A DNA stretch of 64,000 bases from Synanceia verrucosa (Eukaryota > Chordata > Actinopteri > Perciformes > Synanceiidae). This document shows, in pieces, positions 9,740 through 21,216 of this stretch. The position numbers and the translations under genes are program-made. Within the stretch, counting starts at the first letter, position 1; each line of letters opens with the position of its first letter. Under the pieces are notes generated by a model. That model ran no database searches and was not told the origin of the DNA. It was given only the letters and a program-made list of their open reading frames with translations. The DNA is taken from positions 12,688,857 to 12,752,856 of the forward strand of contig CM056550.1 of assembly GCA_029721515.1 (NCBI GenBank), written 5' to 3'.

Positions 9740-11290
9740 TTGTTGGTAGAACAGCCCTGAACTGACCCTTGAAGGTGTAGACTGGCAATTATCACGCATC
9801 TTAGATAATCCAAAATTGATGAAGCTTATAGTGTAAATAATTACTATCAGCAGTTGGTAATTTTGTAACGTAATGGGGGTTGGGGGTTTATGAATATGAA
9901 ACCGGGATAGTTATGGTAACTTTAATGCTGCTCCTTTTACATCTGGTGGTAAACACTGTGCTTGAACCAAGAGAGCAAGTATGACTTTTTAAGTTAAAAG
10001 GTACTTACACAGCCAGACAGAACTCCTCACTCTGCCGCTGCTGTAACATCACGTCGTTTCCTCGGCTCTGCTGCTGCCCACCGTCTTCGCTGGTCTCTAC
10101 CTCATGGCTGCACGGCTACCTCGGTTGTCGTCCTTTCCTTGCTCGGCATGTTGGTCTCGTCCTTCACTGGCCTCGCAGGGCCATACTGTCCGTGTGTTAC
10201 ATCGCTTCCCGCTGCTTTGCTCCTCGGCTTCGTCTCACGCCACGCTGTGCTCGGTGGTCTCGTCTTGTCTCGTGCCGGCCTTGCCGGCCACGCTGGCACT
10301 GCCCGTGCCCGTGTTCTCCTGTCCTCGTTTCCTTTCAATCCTGCGGGTGTTTCTGTGTGCGACCTTTAAGTCCCTCCTCCTGGCATCTCACCAGCTGCTG
10401 ATCACGCCTTCCTCCAGTGCCACTGGTCAATCATCCTGGAGGTAATGCACTCCCAGGTGCAGGTTATCAAGGGTAATGAGAATGTCCCTGCAGAGAGTGA
10501 AGGTCAAACTCAAATTGCTACAACTTAAATTGATTTGCAATTAAACACAAATAAAATCAAGTGTAAAACCAGAAAACAAAATGTAGAAATCATGCAAGAT
10601 ACAAACACAAAAAAATAAATACCCTCGCCCTGTGACATCAACATGAGGCATTTTTTTAGAAGTAACCAGAAATGTGAAATCCATTACTTTTTTGCATCAC
10701 TATCCCAACACTGCTGGTTTCTAGTTGCTAGTGTATTTGGTTCGACAAGAAAAATGACTCAGAAAAACTTTCCACCACATGGTCATCACTCAGCACAGGA
10801 TCCTCTAACTGTACACCAGTGAAACAGCAATGTCACTAAATAAACAGCAGAAACACACAACCACACATGAGCTTAGCAAAACTTCTTGCAGCATCTGCTG
10901 TGTAGAGGTCAAAGGTCATGGAGCAGGAGCTGGTTGAAGATGGTTTTGATTAGTTCAGTATTATGCTAAATAAACAGACTCAGCCATGCTGATGTGTGCC
11001 ATGCAAGGAAGAGCTGCTTATTAAGTTGCTGTTTACAGTGGCTTGTGGGTGTGTGTGTGCATACACAAGTGTGTTTATACTGGAGAGAATGTTAGTGAGT
11101 GAAGGATCTTATTACTTTCTCCACATGGCTTGTCAATGCCCTTTGATGACTTGGATGTAATCCATAAAGATGCTTGTCTTTACTTTAACTGGACATTGAC
11201 ACGTCATACCAGGATACAGAATGTCAAAACCCTCTCTGAGCATTAATGTCCCCAAAATAAATATTTGTGAAGCAAAAGTTTTTATCAACT
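9740..11290. other. No gene; includes a GC/pyrimidine-rich block at 10020-10450
   Basis: Nothing coding is recognised. 10020-10450 is much more C- and CpG-rich than its surroundings, with CTCGTC, GCCGGCC and CCTCGGCT words, and opens frames on both strands. The end (GCTGCTGATCACGCC, TGCCACTGGTCAATCATCC) faintly resembles retroelement leader or LTR sequence, but I cannot place it. Confidence 0.4.
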
Positions 11291-11299
11291 GCTACAAAC

Positions 11300-11705
11300 T
11301 CACTGCCCTCTAATAAAAGACTGAAAAGGAAACTCAGCAGAAGCGGTATCAGGAATGAATTCCCGGGGCACCCACAGTGGCTGACCATAGACCAACTCCA
11401 CCAATGAAGCTTGTAGGTCCTCTTTAGTGAGTCTATTGACCCAGCTGCCATCCTTGGATGGCGCGAGGGAGCGAGGTCTGCATCGAGTGGTGAATGTGAG
11501 GTACTGGATATCCGTCTGACATTGTAACATCGTTCAATCTGCAGTAATCACCACATGGACGCCACCCTGGCCAGCCAGAAACAAACGATCAGCCTCTTCA
11601 GAGAAAAAAGCTAGTTGGCTGTTTCAGCATCAGAAAGTCCAGAGGTTTTTAACAGGTGAGCCTTCAATTCAGCATACTTATCCACTGTCGGGGGGTTCTT
11701 TAAAA
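11300..11705 (-). pseudogene. Internally deleted Ty3/gypsy remnant (gag plus integrase C-terminus)
   Basis: On the minus strand, 11705 to about 11585 encodes PPTVDKYAELKAHLLKTSGL and SDAETAN, a gypsy Gag (capsid) block, interrupted by a stop. Further along the minus strand, 11530 to 11300 encodes KEDLQASLVELVYGQPLWVP followed by REF, the end of the integrase region where gypsy proteins read AELVYG-x-x-L-x-x-P. Protease, reverse transcriptase and RNase H are absent between them, so the copy has lost the middle of the element. It is a different family from the full-length element at 23912-28412. Confidence 0.6.
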
Positions 11706-11841
11706 GACTGACCAAATAAGAGACCAAAGATAAGACCAAAAAAGACTTGCCAAATAACACATCACTGATGATCATGGATATCACAACTCCCGGTCACATC
11801 ATTATAAGGTAACAAATAAGTATCATTATAGAGTAAGGTCC

Positions 11842-12840
11842 ATAAAATCCACTTCATCCATCTATCCATCCTCTTCCGCTTGTCCGGGGTTGGGTCGCGG
11901 GGACAGCAGTTTGAATGGGGAAGCCCAGACTTTCCTCTCCCTGACCACTTCGTCCAGCCCTTCCGGGGGGATCCTGAGGCTTTCCCAGGCCAGCCAGGAG
12001 ACGTAGTCCTGGGTCGTACCCTGTGGTCTCCTGCCGGTGGGACGTGCCCGGTACACCTCACCAGGGAGGCGTACAGGAGGCATCCTGACCAGATAACCTG
12101 AGCCACCTCATCTGGCTCCTCCCTCTGTGGAGCAGCAACAGCTCTACTCTGATCCCCTCCTGGATGGCCGAGCTTCTCACCCTATCTCTAAGGGAGAGCC
12201 CGGACACCCTTTGGAGGAAACTCATTTTGGCCGCTTGTATCTGTGATCTTGATCCACGATCTCCGTGGTCCAACCTGGTCTCATGAAATATTCGTACAAA
12301 TCAGTACGAAAAATATTTCACTAAAATTCGTACATAACCCACATAATTCGGACATCATGTGACATTCGATGCAGGCTGCTCTGTCTGTAAAAAAATGTCG
12401 GACATTCCTTACATTAACATTCGTTACGGTTTCAGTGGAATAGTTTATGAATTTGTGTGTGTTTTAATCACATTTCTAGTGGAAAATATGCATTTTATTT
12501 CCATAAACCTAACCCTGCAATCCTATCCCTAAACCTAACCATCACTGGAAGTGCTGTTGGGCTTATTTCAATGCGTATTGTAATGTTACGGTTCGAGCTG
12601 ACAGTGAAAGGAATGTCCGCTGACAGTGAAAGGAATGTCCGGCATTTTTAAGGCTGTCGCTTCCGGGTTCTCTTTGGGCTGATTGGTCATGTTGCCGGTC
12701 ATTCGTAAGATATGCACGAAGATTTATGCCTTACTTTTCGTATGATATCATATGAATATTTCATGAGACTACGTTGTTAGGTCATGACCCACAGCTCGTG
12801 ACCATAGGTGAGGGTAGGAATGTAGATCAACTGACAGCTA
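11842..12840 (-). pseudogene. RTE-type LINE C-terminal fragment, interrupted
   Basis: Minus-strand reading gives RMPPVRLPGEVYRARPTGRR, SFLQRVSGLSLRDRVRSS and LLLHRGRSQMRWL in shifted frames, the C-terminal pattern of RTE-clade (Rex3-like) fish LINEs. The sequence is split: 11842-12270 and 12777-12840 (CATGACCCACAGCTCGTGAC and CCATAGGTGAGGGTAGGAAT are the continuing LINE text) flank the MITE at 12271-12776. It has several frameshifts and no polymerase core. Confidence 0.65.
12271..12776. mobile_element. MITE with CAACCTGGTCTCATGAAAT ends (copy 1)
   Basis: 506 bp. The left end CAACCTGGTCTCATGAAATA mirrors the right end read on the minus strand (CAACGTAGTCTCATGAAATA). Subterminal TTCGTAC words repeat on both sides. 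The middle holds telomere-like CCTAACCC and CCCTAAACCTAACC strings and a direct repeat of CTGACAGTGAAAGGAATGTC at 12600 and 12621. It interrupts the RTE LINE; a clean target duplication was not recognisable. Confidence 0.65.
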
Positions 12841-13958
12841 AATGTAAATCTAGAGCAAACAGTAGGCTACATTAAGGGTACACATTAGGGTACACAACAA
12901 ACAGTAATGGCAGTTGAGTACTCACTTTATGTGAAAAAAAAAATCAGTCACCATTTTTGGGATGTTTGCTGATATGGATGTCACTTTTATCCCGAGGCTG
13001 TTCTGAAAGTTTTCAATCAATTCCTCTCTTGCATCTTTATCATTTTCATTGATGAGAAGATCAACCCCTACCCTCTTTCATTTTTTCTCGTTAATTTTAT
13101 TGATTCTCTGCATCTCCCACGCTACAATTCAATATGATTATGTTCCTTAATGCAACATGCAAGTTTAACAGAAAGTGTTTTGCCAGTGTCAGTTGTGTTG
13201 TTCCTCTCCTCCATAGTCCCTGAAAAAGAACCAATCAGTAATCTTACTTTATATGGAGGCTACAGCAGTCACTGTGCTGATAGTGGAAGACACCATGGCT
13301 AACTAGAGCAGATGGTGTTATGTGTGGTGGTTTATTTTAGAGATTTGGCTGGGAAATGGTGATTTACATAATTAGGGATATTTCCAAATTAATAAATGGT
13401 ATAAATAATGTGGATAGTTTAAAATATAAGATAACTGATTTGACCAGTGGATGGTTAGTCTAAGGAGAGGGGCTTAACATTTATAATTCTCTGGCCTCCA
13501 AGACACGGAAGGCTCAGTTGAAGGGTCTGTCAGCACCAAATGTCAGTGCAAAATATTATAGCTTTTTGCACGACATCCAAGTTTTTTGTTTATTAGCTGT
13601 TTTTGTAAATAAACACCTTTCGTTTTGCAACCCCAATCATCTTGTTCAATCTTTTTTTTTCAGCCATCTTTGTGACCCAAACCCCAGATACCGGCACATA
13701 ATTTTGGCTTTTTGTGTCCTACTGTATTACACAATTTATTAATTTACACCAAAAGTCTTGTGCAAATTCCAAATGGATTTTGTTAATTGGTTTCTTAAAT
13801 TAGCCCTTCTGGCCTGCCATCTAAATGAAAAAAACCTAACCACATGACACATCCCTGGACATGTCAAAATGGCAGCTTTTACAATGTATTGAACAGGTTT
13901 ATATGAAATACTTGTGTAGATAATCTCACACAGCAGCCATTGGTTGATAGAAATCCCT
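12841..13958. other. No gene recognised
   Basis: AT-rich non-coding DNA. Short open frames here lack motifs or splice context. Confidence 0.4.
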
Positions 13959-14214
13959 TTAACTGTTTAAGTGCCATTGACCTACTTATACAGGACGTCA
14001 TTTAAAATCCAACACTTGAGTGCCATATACTAGTATATATGTCAAAGTGGTTTTTCAGCAGCTGGCACAAGAGGGCATTCTCAAACAGCCTGTGAGTAAT
14101 GTTGGGGCTTCTGGGATTTGTAGTCAGGACATAAAGAGATGGTATACACCACAGAGATCAAAGCAGGAAGTGTTTTATAAGGTTTTATAAAATGGCTAGC
14201 ACTCAATGAGTTAA
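13959..14214 (+). mobile_element. TTAA-flanked MITE, internally deleted (256 bp)
   Basis: TTAACTGTTTAAGTGCCATT at the left and GCACTCAATGAGTTAA at the right. It keeps the left half up to GATCAAAGCAGGAAGTG and then jumps to the terminal TTTTATAAAATGG segment, with the middle deleted. Confidence 0.75.
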
Positions 14215-15050
14215 TACTGCAAGATATATTTCAAGGCCTTAGATGCTGCAGAAATGCGCTGCTGTAGTTAGCTAAGATGCTGTCCGAGACACATTAGTCT
14301 CCAGATGACGGGCTGGTAATAAGAAGCTATAGCAGCTCATTCGTGGGCCTTTATTGGCCTTTGCGATTTTCATCAGCAGTTATTAGTTAACAGTGCTGAC
14401 CAATCCACTGCTCAGCTTGATGAGCTGTGAAGTCTTTATTGGCTCCTTCAGACTGCTTGATGTTGAACGAAAGACGTTTCTGTTATGCTGCTCAGTGTGT
14501 TTCCAGAGAGCTGTGGTAGAAATGGCTTTGAATGGACTGTACCTTTAATATTTCAGGCATTTAGCTGACATCTTATCCGAGGTGTTGCTCAACAGGAGTG
14601 AGGATGGAGAATAAGCTTCAGTACCTCAGATGGCCTCTTTTCATAGTAGCCAATAATGTAAAAAAACAAGTATAGAAAATAATAGAAGGGAATGAAATAG
14701 ATCTTTATTGTCATTTTTGTTAAACAATGAAAGCCAGTTCGATCGGTTTAATTAAGTAGATGTACACACGACAGACGGCAGCGATATCCAGGGATATGAA
14801 AGTTATATACAGTTATATACATGCAAAAATCAAATATGCAAACAACATTTAGTGCAAAAAGAAACTGCTAGAGTGGGTGTGGCGGGATGTAAGGCTATTG
14901 TTCTGTCTGCTTCATCAAAGAGAATTTATTGTGGTCAGGGTTCATAGTTTCTTGTTGGTAAACTTACATCTGTGTCACATATTAGTTATGAATAATCAGA
15001 GTTAGGGCAGCTATTAAAAAAAGTAATGGATTACACATTACTTTTTTTTT
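14215..15050. other. No gene; one LINE-tail-like patch
   Basis: 14690-14880 begins ATAGATCTTTATTGTCATTT, like the 3' end of a fish non-LTR element. Otherwise nothing recognisable is present. Confidence 0.35.
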
Positions 15051-15238
15051 CACCACTTTTTGTCCAGATTCTGTTTGTTTTGCTCTCTAATCTCGATCGT
15101 CTCCACTTCCTGTGGATCTCTGTGGTGTATACCGTCTCTTTATGCTCTGACTGCATCTCCCAGAAGCCCCTAATATTTTTCACAGGCTGTGTGAGAGCAC
15201 CCTCTTGTGTCTGCTGCTGAAATCCAATTTGACATATA

Positions 15239-16842
15239 CAGTCATGGAAAAAATTATTAGACCACCCTTGTTTTCTTCAATTTCTTGTTCATTCTAATAT
15301 CTGGTACCACTAAACGTATAATACAATGAACACAACAAAAAATGCAGCTGGTCACATAATACTTTATGTCCTATTTGACATTCTTAAGCTTAATTGATTC
15401 CCAGGGTATATAAGAGGCCATTTCATGTCACAAGCAGCACTGCACATGCAAAGGCCTAGAGTGGTTTCCTGCTTACATTCAAGCCGTAGCACAACTCAGA
15501 AGTTGTCAGCTCTCACATAATGCCTAAAACAAAAGAATTATGTGAAGCAACAAAGGCAGCCATCTTGGCACTGCTGGAAATTGGCAGTGAGAGACAGGTA
15601 GCGAAAAACTGAAGATCTCCAAGACAGCCGTTCATTCCAACAAAAAAAAACAAGCTGAACATGGCACTACCAAATTGCTACCTGGCCGTGGCAGGAAACG
15701 TCTTTCTACCCCACGAGATGACCGTGCACTCATCCGTTCCTGTGTCAGGAATCGTCGTCAGACCTCCAGGGACCTTAAAAATGAGTGGGCACTGTCGAGA
15801 AATGTGACTTGCTCGGCAAGGACAGTTCGAAACCGACTTGTTGAAGCTGGTTTGAAGTCACACAGAGCACGCATAGAAGCCCTTCATCAATGAAAGGCAG
15901 AGGAAGGCCCGGTTACTCTTTGCTCGAGACCACAAGGATTGGACTGTTGATGATTGGGCTAAGGTTCTCTTCAGTGATGAATCCAGTTTTGAATTGATGC
16001 CCACTCCAGCCAACTTACTGGTTAGGAGGAAGCCTGGAGAAGCTTACAACCCAGACTGTCTTGCCCTACAGTAAAACATGGGGGTGGATCAGTCATGATC
16101 TGGGGTTGTTTCAGTCTGAGTGGAACAGGGCAAATGCAATTGTGTGAAGGCCGAATGAACCAGGTCAAGTACAGGACTACCCTTGAAAACAGTCTTCTTC
16201 CATCAGCTGGAAAACTCTTTCCTGCCTCGAATGACTGGATTTTCCAACAAGACAATGCCCCTTGCCACACGGCAAGGTCAGTTAAAGCCTGGATGGAGAA
16301 CCACAACATTCGCACCATGCCTTGGCCTGCTCAATCACCAGATCTTAATCCAATTGAAAACCTGTGGAAAATCATCAAACTCAAAATGGAGAACCACAAG
16401 CCCAAAAACAAAGAAAATTTGTTTGAATTTGTCCAACAGGAATGGGCTGCTGTGACAGCAGAACAATGTCAGAAGCTGGTGGAGAGCATGCCAAGACGCA
16501 TGGCTGCAGTCATCAAAAACAACGGTTATGCAATCAAGTATTAACTCTTGTGTGTATCATGTGTTTAAAGCAAACAGAAAAGAAAACATGGAATGCTTAA
16601 AAGTAGTGTTTTTGGCGGTACAATGCCATAGCTATTGATGTAAGAATTTAAGTAATTTTGGTTATTATCAAGAAAACCATGGAAAATGAATAATCCTTAG
16701 TTCTTAAATTAAACTCTAATGAGCTATTTTTGTTGTTATCATTATAATTGTCCAAACAAATGTACCTTTAGTTGAGCCAGGCATTAAAATTAACAAGAAA
16801 TTGAAGAAAACAAGGGTGGTCTAATAATTTTTTCCATGACTG
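15239..16842 (+). mobile_element. Tc1/mariner element, 1604 bp, perfect 51-bp inverted repeats
   Basis: Left end CAGTCATGGAAAAAATTATT (15239-15289) is matched base for base by the right end (16792-16842) over 51 bp. TA dinucleotides flank both sides (15237-15238 and 16843-16844), the Tc1/mariner target. The interior is one decayed transposase gene (15520-16544). Perfect ends suggest a fairly recent copy, moved by enzyme supplied from elsewhere. Confidence 0.93.
15520..16544 (+). pseudogene. Tc1-type transposase, frame-broken
   Basis: A start at 15520 opens with MPKTKELCEATKAAILALLE, the first helix-turn-helix, and is then broken near 15608 (KN then stop). 15675-15893 gives LPGRGRKRLSTPRDDRALIR and NVTCSARTVRNRLVEAGLKS, the GRPR-like linker and second helix-turn-helix. 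About 15886-16070 is in another frame and holds DWTVDDWAKVLFSDESSF with the first catalytic D. 16095-16544 gives QQDNAPCHTA (second D) and SPDLNPIENLW (catalytic E), a D-D-34-E layout. At least three indels (near 15608, 15880 and 16065) separate the four pieces. The product would cut and paste the element at TA sites; this copy cannot make it. Confidence 0.9.
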
Positions 16843-16916
16843 TATATAGATATATGTCGATGGCACTCGAGCGTTTAAAGGACATACAAATATGTCTTTG
16901 GCACTCAAAGAGTTAA

Positions 16917-17059
16917 TATCACAAAACTGCTTATTTTACTTTATTACCTACTGAGTTTGACATATTTTTCGATTCATTTTTCTTGTTTACTGATGTCACT
17001 GCTTCTTATTTTTGCTGCTGTAACAATGTGAATTTGCCCAGTGTTGGCAAGAATAAAGC
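16917..17059. other. No gene recognised
   Basis: A short AT-rich stretch between the MITE and the SINE fragment. Confidence 0.4.
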
Positions 17060-17300
17060 CTAGCCTATCCTAGCTGTCTTAGGGTGAAAGGCAGGGTACA
17101 CCCTGGACAAGTCTCCAGTTCATCACAGGACACATAGAGACAGACAACCACTCACGCTCACATTCACACCTACGGTCAATTTAAATTAAGCAATTAACCT
17201 AATCCACATGCATGTTTTTGGATGGTGGGAGGAAGCCGGAGTACCAGAGAGAACCCACACAGACACAGAGAGAACATGCAAACTCTACGCAGAAAGATCC
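17060..17300 (-). mobile_element. SINE fragment, minus strand
   Basis: Same family as 5593-5917: CTAGCTGTCTTAGGGTGAAA, CCTGGACAAGTCTCCAGTTC, CACATAGAGACAGACAACCA and AGAACATGCAAACTCTACGC. It is truncated at both ends. Confidence 0.7.
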
Positions 17301-17968
17301 AAAATTCAGTGTGCCACCTAGATAGATAAATACTTTATTAATCCATACTCCAGAAAATATCTAGAGATTAAACGGTGCCACTTGAAGTTTTAACTTCCAC
17401 ACTCAAAACCGGTCTGCACATTTGTGGACCACAGTTCATCTCTGGAATGAATAACAGTTTGGTACAAATACCTGTATCTTTACGCTCCTAATATAATGCA
17501 TGCCATAAAACGCCAAACCTCCATGTTTTGCTGTGTTTTTATTCTCTCACGCTCTCTCCCCTTTTTTCCTCTCTTGCTTAGACACACTCCCAGTGGATTA
17601 TGCATTGGTGATCAGAGTCCCCAGTGGGATGGAGAGTGAGGATGAGAGCAGGCGATAAATTGGTCTGGAGTGGGAGTGAACTGGGCACATTCAACTCTCT
17701 AAAGATGACAGAGGGTTTAATATATGTGTGTAAGAGAGAGGAGAGAGAGAGACCCAGGTCTCCAAACATATCCATATGCCCAACTCTTATTTCCTTTCCC
17801 TCCTGTCCCTCTATTCTTGCCATCAGCATCAGGTGAGCCAAGTGGGATAGCAGACTGAGCAGTAATCTCTCTCTCTGTGTCTCTCTCACACACCCACAAC
17901 CCACAGGGTGTTGACTGGGATGCAAGCGGACACGCACTTGCCAAAGAACCAGGCCAATGGGCAATAAC

Positions 17969-17970
<2 letters not shown>

Positions 17971-18001
<31 letters not shown>
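17971..18001. repeat. (TG)n microsatellite
   Basis: About fifteen TG units. The surrounding 17301-18500 shows no gene; 17860-17892 has a CT-rich patch. Confidence 0.95.
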
Positions 18002-18003
<2 letters not shown>

Positions 18004-18500
18004 GTGCCAAACTACTTAGAGTGATGGAATATAAGATAGATCCATTCTAAGTGGAGCCAGGAGAAACTAGCCAAGTCCAGAGGATGAGGTGACGCACTGA
18101 GGCGGACTGTGATCTGGCTGGAGTGTATTTTCAGAAACCCTGGAGGAGCGCTTCATTTACCTGCTCTCATTATTTAGATCTCAGCATTCAGTCACATCTA
18201 GTATTTTGGGCTTTGCTGTAATTAAACCTGCAGACTGACACTTTGTATCCATTCAGTCGGTGGCCTGTACCTCATCTTTCATGATAAATAAAGGCTGTAC
18301 TTTCGCCAGTGTGTTTGGAGTGGAGTGGAGTTATTTGAACTCACTGAAATACTTATTGCTGCAGGTAATTTACTTGTTAAAGATACATATGAAGTCACCA
18401 ATAAGTAATTGTGTTCAGGTGCCAGGTGTAATCTATAATGTATGTAATACACATGTCTTAAAGTCTTATTAGGTCCAATTAACTCCAAGAACAATCATTA

Positions 18501-18763
18501 TTAACTCATTGAGTGTCACCAGTTGTATAAAACAGGAAGTGCCCTGTGTCAGTGTTTTTGGTCATTTTGAGTCATATTTAAAGACCCACAGAATATTTTG
18601 TACGATGTCTCTGAAAACAATGAATAGTTCAAATGAAAGAAGAGACTCTCTATTTCATCATGAAAAAAATGTTTGTTTTTACCTTGTTCCATTCTTGTTT
18701 TATCAGAGGTAGAGTAGAGGACACTTTCACCAAAATCACCACTTTTTGTCCAGATTCTGTTCT
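18501..18763 (-). mobile_element. TTAA-flanked MITE, truncated
   Basis: Starts TTAACTCATTGAGTGTCACC and carries the right half of the family in minus orientation up to CACTTTTTGTCCAGATTCTG. The other end is missing. Confidence 0.75.
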
Positions 18764-19990
18764 GTGCTTCTGCATTGGGTGACTTGAAATGGACTGTGCA
18801 TGCAAGAAACCCCTCAAACATCTCACGGCTGAAATATTTCTGCATTGACAAGTGGGGTAAACTTTCCCCAGATCGATGTCAGAGGTTGGTAGATGGCTAA
18901 ACAAAGTTATTTCAGCCAAAGGGGGTAACACTAGTTATTTGGGGGTAGGGTGTCCTAATTTTTTCCTCCATTGAAATACACTTTTTGTTCATATGTTTTG
19001 TTTTATAAGTAAACATATGTTAATTTATGTTGTTAAATTACTATTAAATCACTTTCTTTTCCATAAATAAATAAAACAAGCTTGGACATTGATGGTTCAT
19101 TGATGTGAAAATTTCTGTAATGGGGTGTCTTAAATAACTTTTTCACCTGACATGACATCACCTGTATTTGCTACCTCACGTATAAATGGTCTTATCTCCC
19201 CTCGTCTTTTCGTTCAATGTTCCTCCAAGGCCTTCGTTTCCAAGGTCAAGTTTTTATTAAGTAGTTATCCTTGCCTTTGTCACTTTATTAGTTTTATAAG
19301 TTTGGCACCTCCTTGTGAGTAATGAATTTTGAGCTGTTACTTTTGGTCAAGGTTTTGCCCAGATATCCTCCTTGTGTGGACTTTGTATTCTCATGGCTTT
19401 GGTTTTGGTTTTATAGTTTAGCTTTTGTCTGCCATTTTCAGTTGCTACTTTTATTATTTTTAAGTTCATTCATTCATTATTATTAGTCTTTACTTTGTTC
19501 TTTGCTCTATGCATTTGGCTCTCCTTGTGCTGCATTCACTTCATCCTGCCAAGAGTAATAACATCAATAACACTGAAATGATTAAGTAGGACTGCTGGTA
19601 AGCATTTTAAAGATATGAAAAAGGCACGAAACCTGAAAACAGATCTGAATGTTGCTAAAAATGACTTACCTTCAAATCAAATTTATCTTTACTGTCTTAC
19701 AAACACCATGTCACAGGAAGTTATATCAGCAGGAAGGATAAGGATAAAGGAACAAAGGGAATTCCATTCTTATTTCTGATTTATTCATTCTATTGACCTG
19801 ACGGCACTCGTTCAAAAGGATTCAGCTGTAAAAGAGCATCCACGTTCATCACGAAAATTCAGTGAAATGTGTGCCAAAACAAATCCAGGTGTTTGTTTCC
19901 CGTTGTTACTGAACATAACAGCTGGTGGCCGAAGCAGCAGGATGTTCCTAATGTTTCAAAAGTGCATGGAATTTTTGTCAAAACATTTTC
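18764..19990. other. No gene; degraded LTR-like repeat at 19145-19560
   Basis: 19145-19560 resembles the T-rich repeat at 6680-7690, with TATAAATGG near 19181 and GCATTTGGCTCTC near 19512. The rest has no recognised feature. Confidence 0.3.
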
Positions 19991-20250
19991 ACCAGATAAT
20001 TTCAAAGTAAAGCTCCTTTTTGTGACAAAAGGAGGGCGGACACCAGATAATTTCAAAGTAAAGCTCATTTTTTGTGACAAAAGGAGGGCGGACACCAGAT
20101 AATTCCAAAGTAAAGCTCCTTTTTGTGACAAAAGGAGGGCAGACACCAGATAATTTCAAAGTAAAGCTCCTTATTGTGATAAAAACAGGGCAGACACCAG
20201 ATAATTTCAAAGTAAAGCTCCTTATTGTAATTAAAGGAAGACAGACCCCA
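19991..20250. repeat. 51-bp minisatellite, about five units
   Basis: The unit reads ACCAGATAATTTCAAAGTAA then AGCTCCTTTTTGTGACAAAA then GGAGGGCGGAC. Units repeat at about 51-bp spacing with few changes. 51 is a multiple of three, so reading frames stay open through it on both strands; those frames are not coding evidence. It is related to the array at 41171-41722 in reverse orientation. Confidence 0.93.
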
Positions 20251-20284
20251 TATCTCTGCTCTTTAATATCACAAAGCTGGCAGG

Positions 20285-20530
20285 AAGTAGTGAATATCAG
20301 TCCAAACAGCCCTTCACAGTAAAATGCTTTACACTTTATCATCTCATTCTGGTTCCTCTAGAGCAACAAATTCTCAGTAATGTTCATATTTCCACCCTCT
20401 AAAAACGTCTTAACAGCTTCTCCATCTTTGTTCATGAGCTCCAGCTCTAAAGTCAAAGTCATGATGAAAGCTGATCAAACAGGAACTGTCCTCCTGATAT
20501 GCAGAAGTATCAAAACTAACAACATTATTT
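20285..20530. repeat. Dispersed repeat copy A
   Basis: AAATGCTTTACACTTTATCA, CATTCTGGTTCC, CAGTAATGTTCAT, GAGCTCCAGCTCTAAAGTCA and AAGTCATGATGAAAG are shared, in order and orientation, with 60645-60945. It borders the minisatellite, so both may be parts of one larger repeat. Confidence 0.75.
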
Positions 20531-20849
20531 AGCTTTTATTCAGTTAATGCATTACATTAGGCCATTAATGTATACACTAATGTAATGTAATTACAGTGAC
20601 ACACTTCTTTGTAACAGCCAACACTGGATGGAAGAAACAGTGGGGAAATGAAGAAAGAGTGGGCAGAGGGAACAGAAATGGAACCGAATTAAGGAAGAAG
20701 ATTAGCTGCTTGTGTTTGCCCAGCTGTGGACACATCTGTTTCATTAACAGCCTGTTTGTATATATTAACGTTTTCAATGACTGTATTCACTGGTATGAAA
20801 TAACGTGTTATTTTTACAGAAACAGGAAGCATTTCTCTGTTGGGTGATG

Positions 20850-21216
20850 CAACCTGGTCTCATGAAATATCCATACAAATTAGTATAAAAATATTGCACT
20901 GAAATTCATACATAACCCACGTAATTCGGACATCATGTGACGTTCGATGCAGGCTGCTCCGTCTGTGAAAATATGTCGGACATTCCTTACATTCTCAGCA
21001 GACATTTGTTACATTTTCAGTGGAGTAGTTTGAGTATGAGTTCGGGTGCGTTTTGATAACATTTCTAGCGAGAAATATGCATTTTATTTCCATAAGCCTA
21101 ACCCTGTAATCCTATCCCTAAACCTAACCATCACTGAAAGTGTTGTCGGATGTATTTCAGTGCGTATTCTAATGTTACGGTTCCAGCTGACAGTGAAAGG
21201 AATGACCGGCATTTTC
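20850..21216. mobile_element. MITE with CAACCTGGTCTCATGAAAT ends (copy 2, right end missing)
   Basis: It follows copy 1 (12271-12776) closely from CAACCTGGTCTCATGAAATA to AGTGAAAGGAATGACCGGCA, including CCTAACC strings, and then stops. The RTE LINE begins immediately after. Confidence 0.7.

Larger units (their letters stand above)
15051..16916 (-). mobile_element. TTAA-flanked MITE (5'-truncated) split by a Tc1 element
   Basis: 15051-15238 is the minus-strand family interior (CACCACTTTTTGTCCAGATT through CTCTTGTGTCTGCTGCTG). 16843-16916 is the same copy's end (GGCACTCGAGCGTTTAAAGG, then TTTGGCACTCAAAGAGTTAA). The 1604-bp Tc1 element lies between, flanked by duplicated TA. Confidence 0.8.

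Noticed and set aside
10104..10445. 113-residue frame with several overlapping frames
   Set aside because: GC-rich composition keeps frames open; no motif was recognised on either strand.
12500..12540. Interstitial telomere repeat
   Set aside because: Only irregular CCTAACC strings within a MITE; not a true TTAGGG array.
19985..20250. CRISPR-like array
   Set aside because: Units are near-identical throughout, with no unique spacers, and the host is a vertebrate; it is a minisatellite.
19859..20342. Repetitive proteins with FTLKLSGV-type repeats
   Set aside because: The 51-bp minisatellite unit is a multiple of three, so open frames are automatic.
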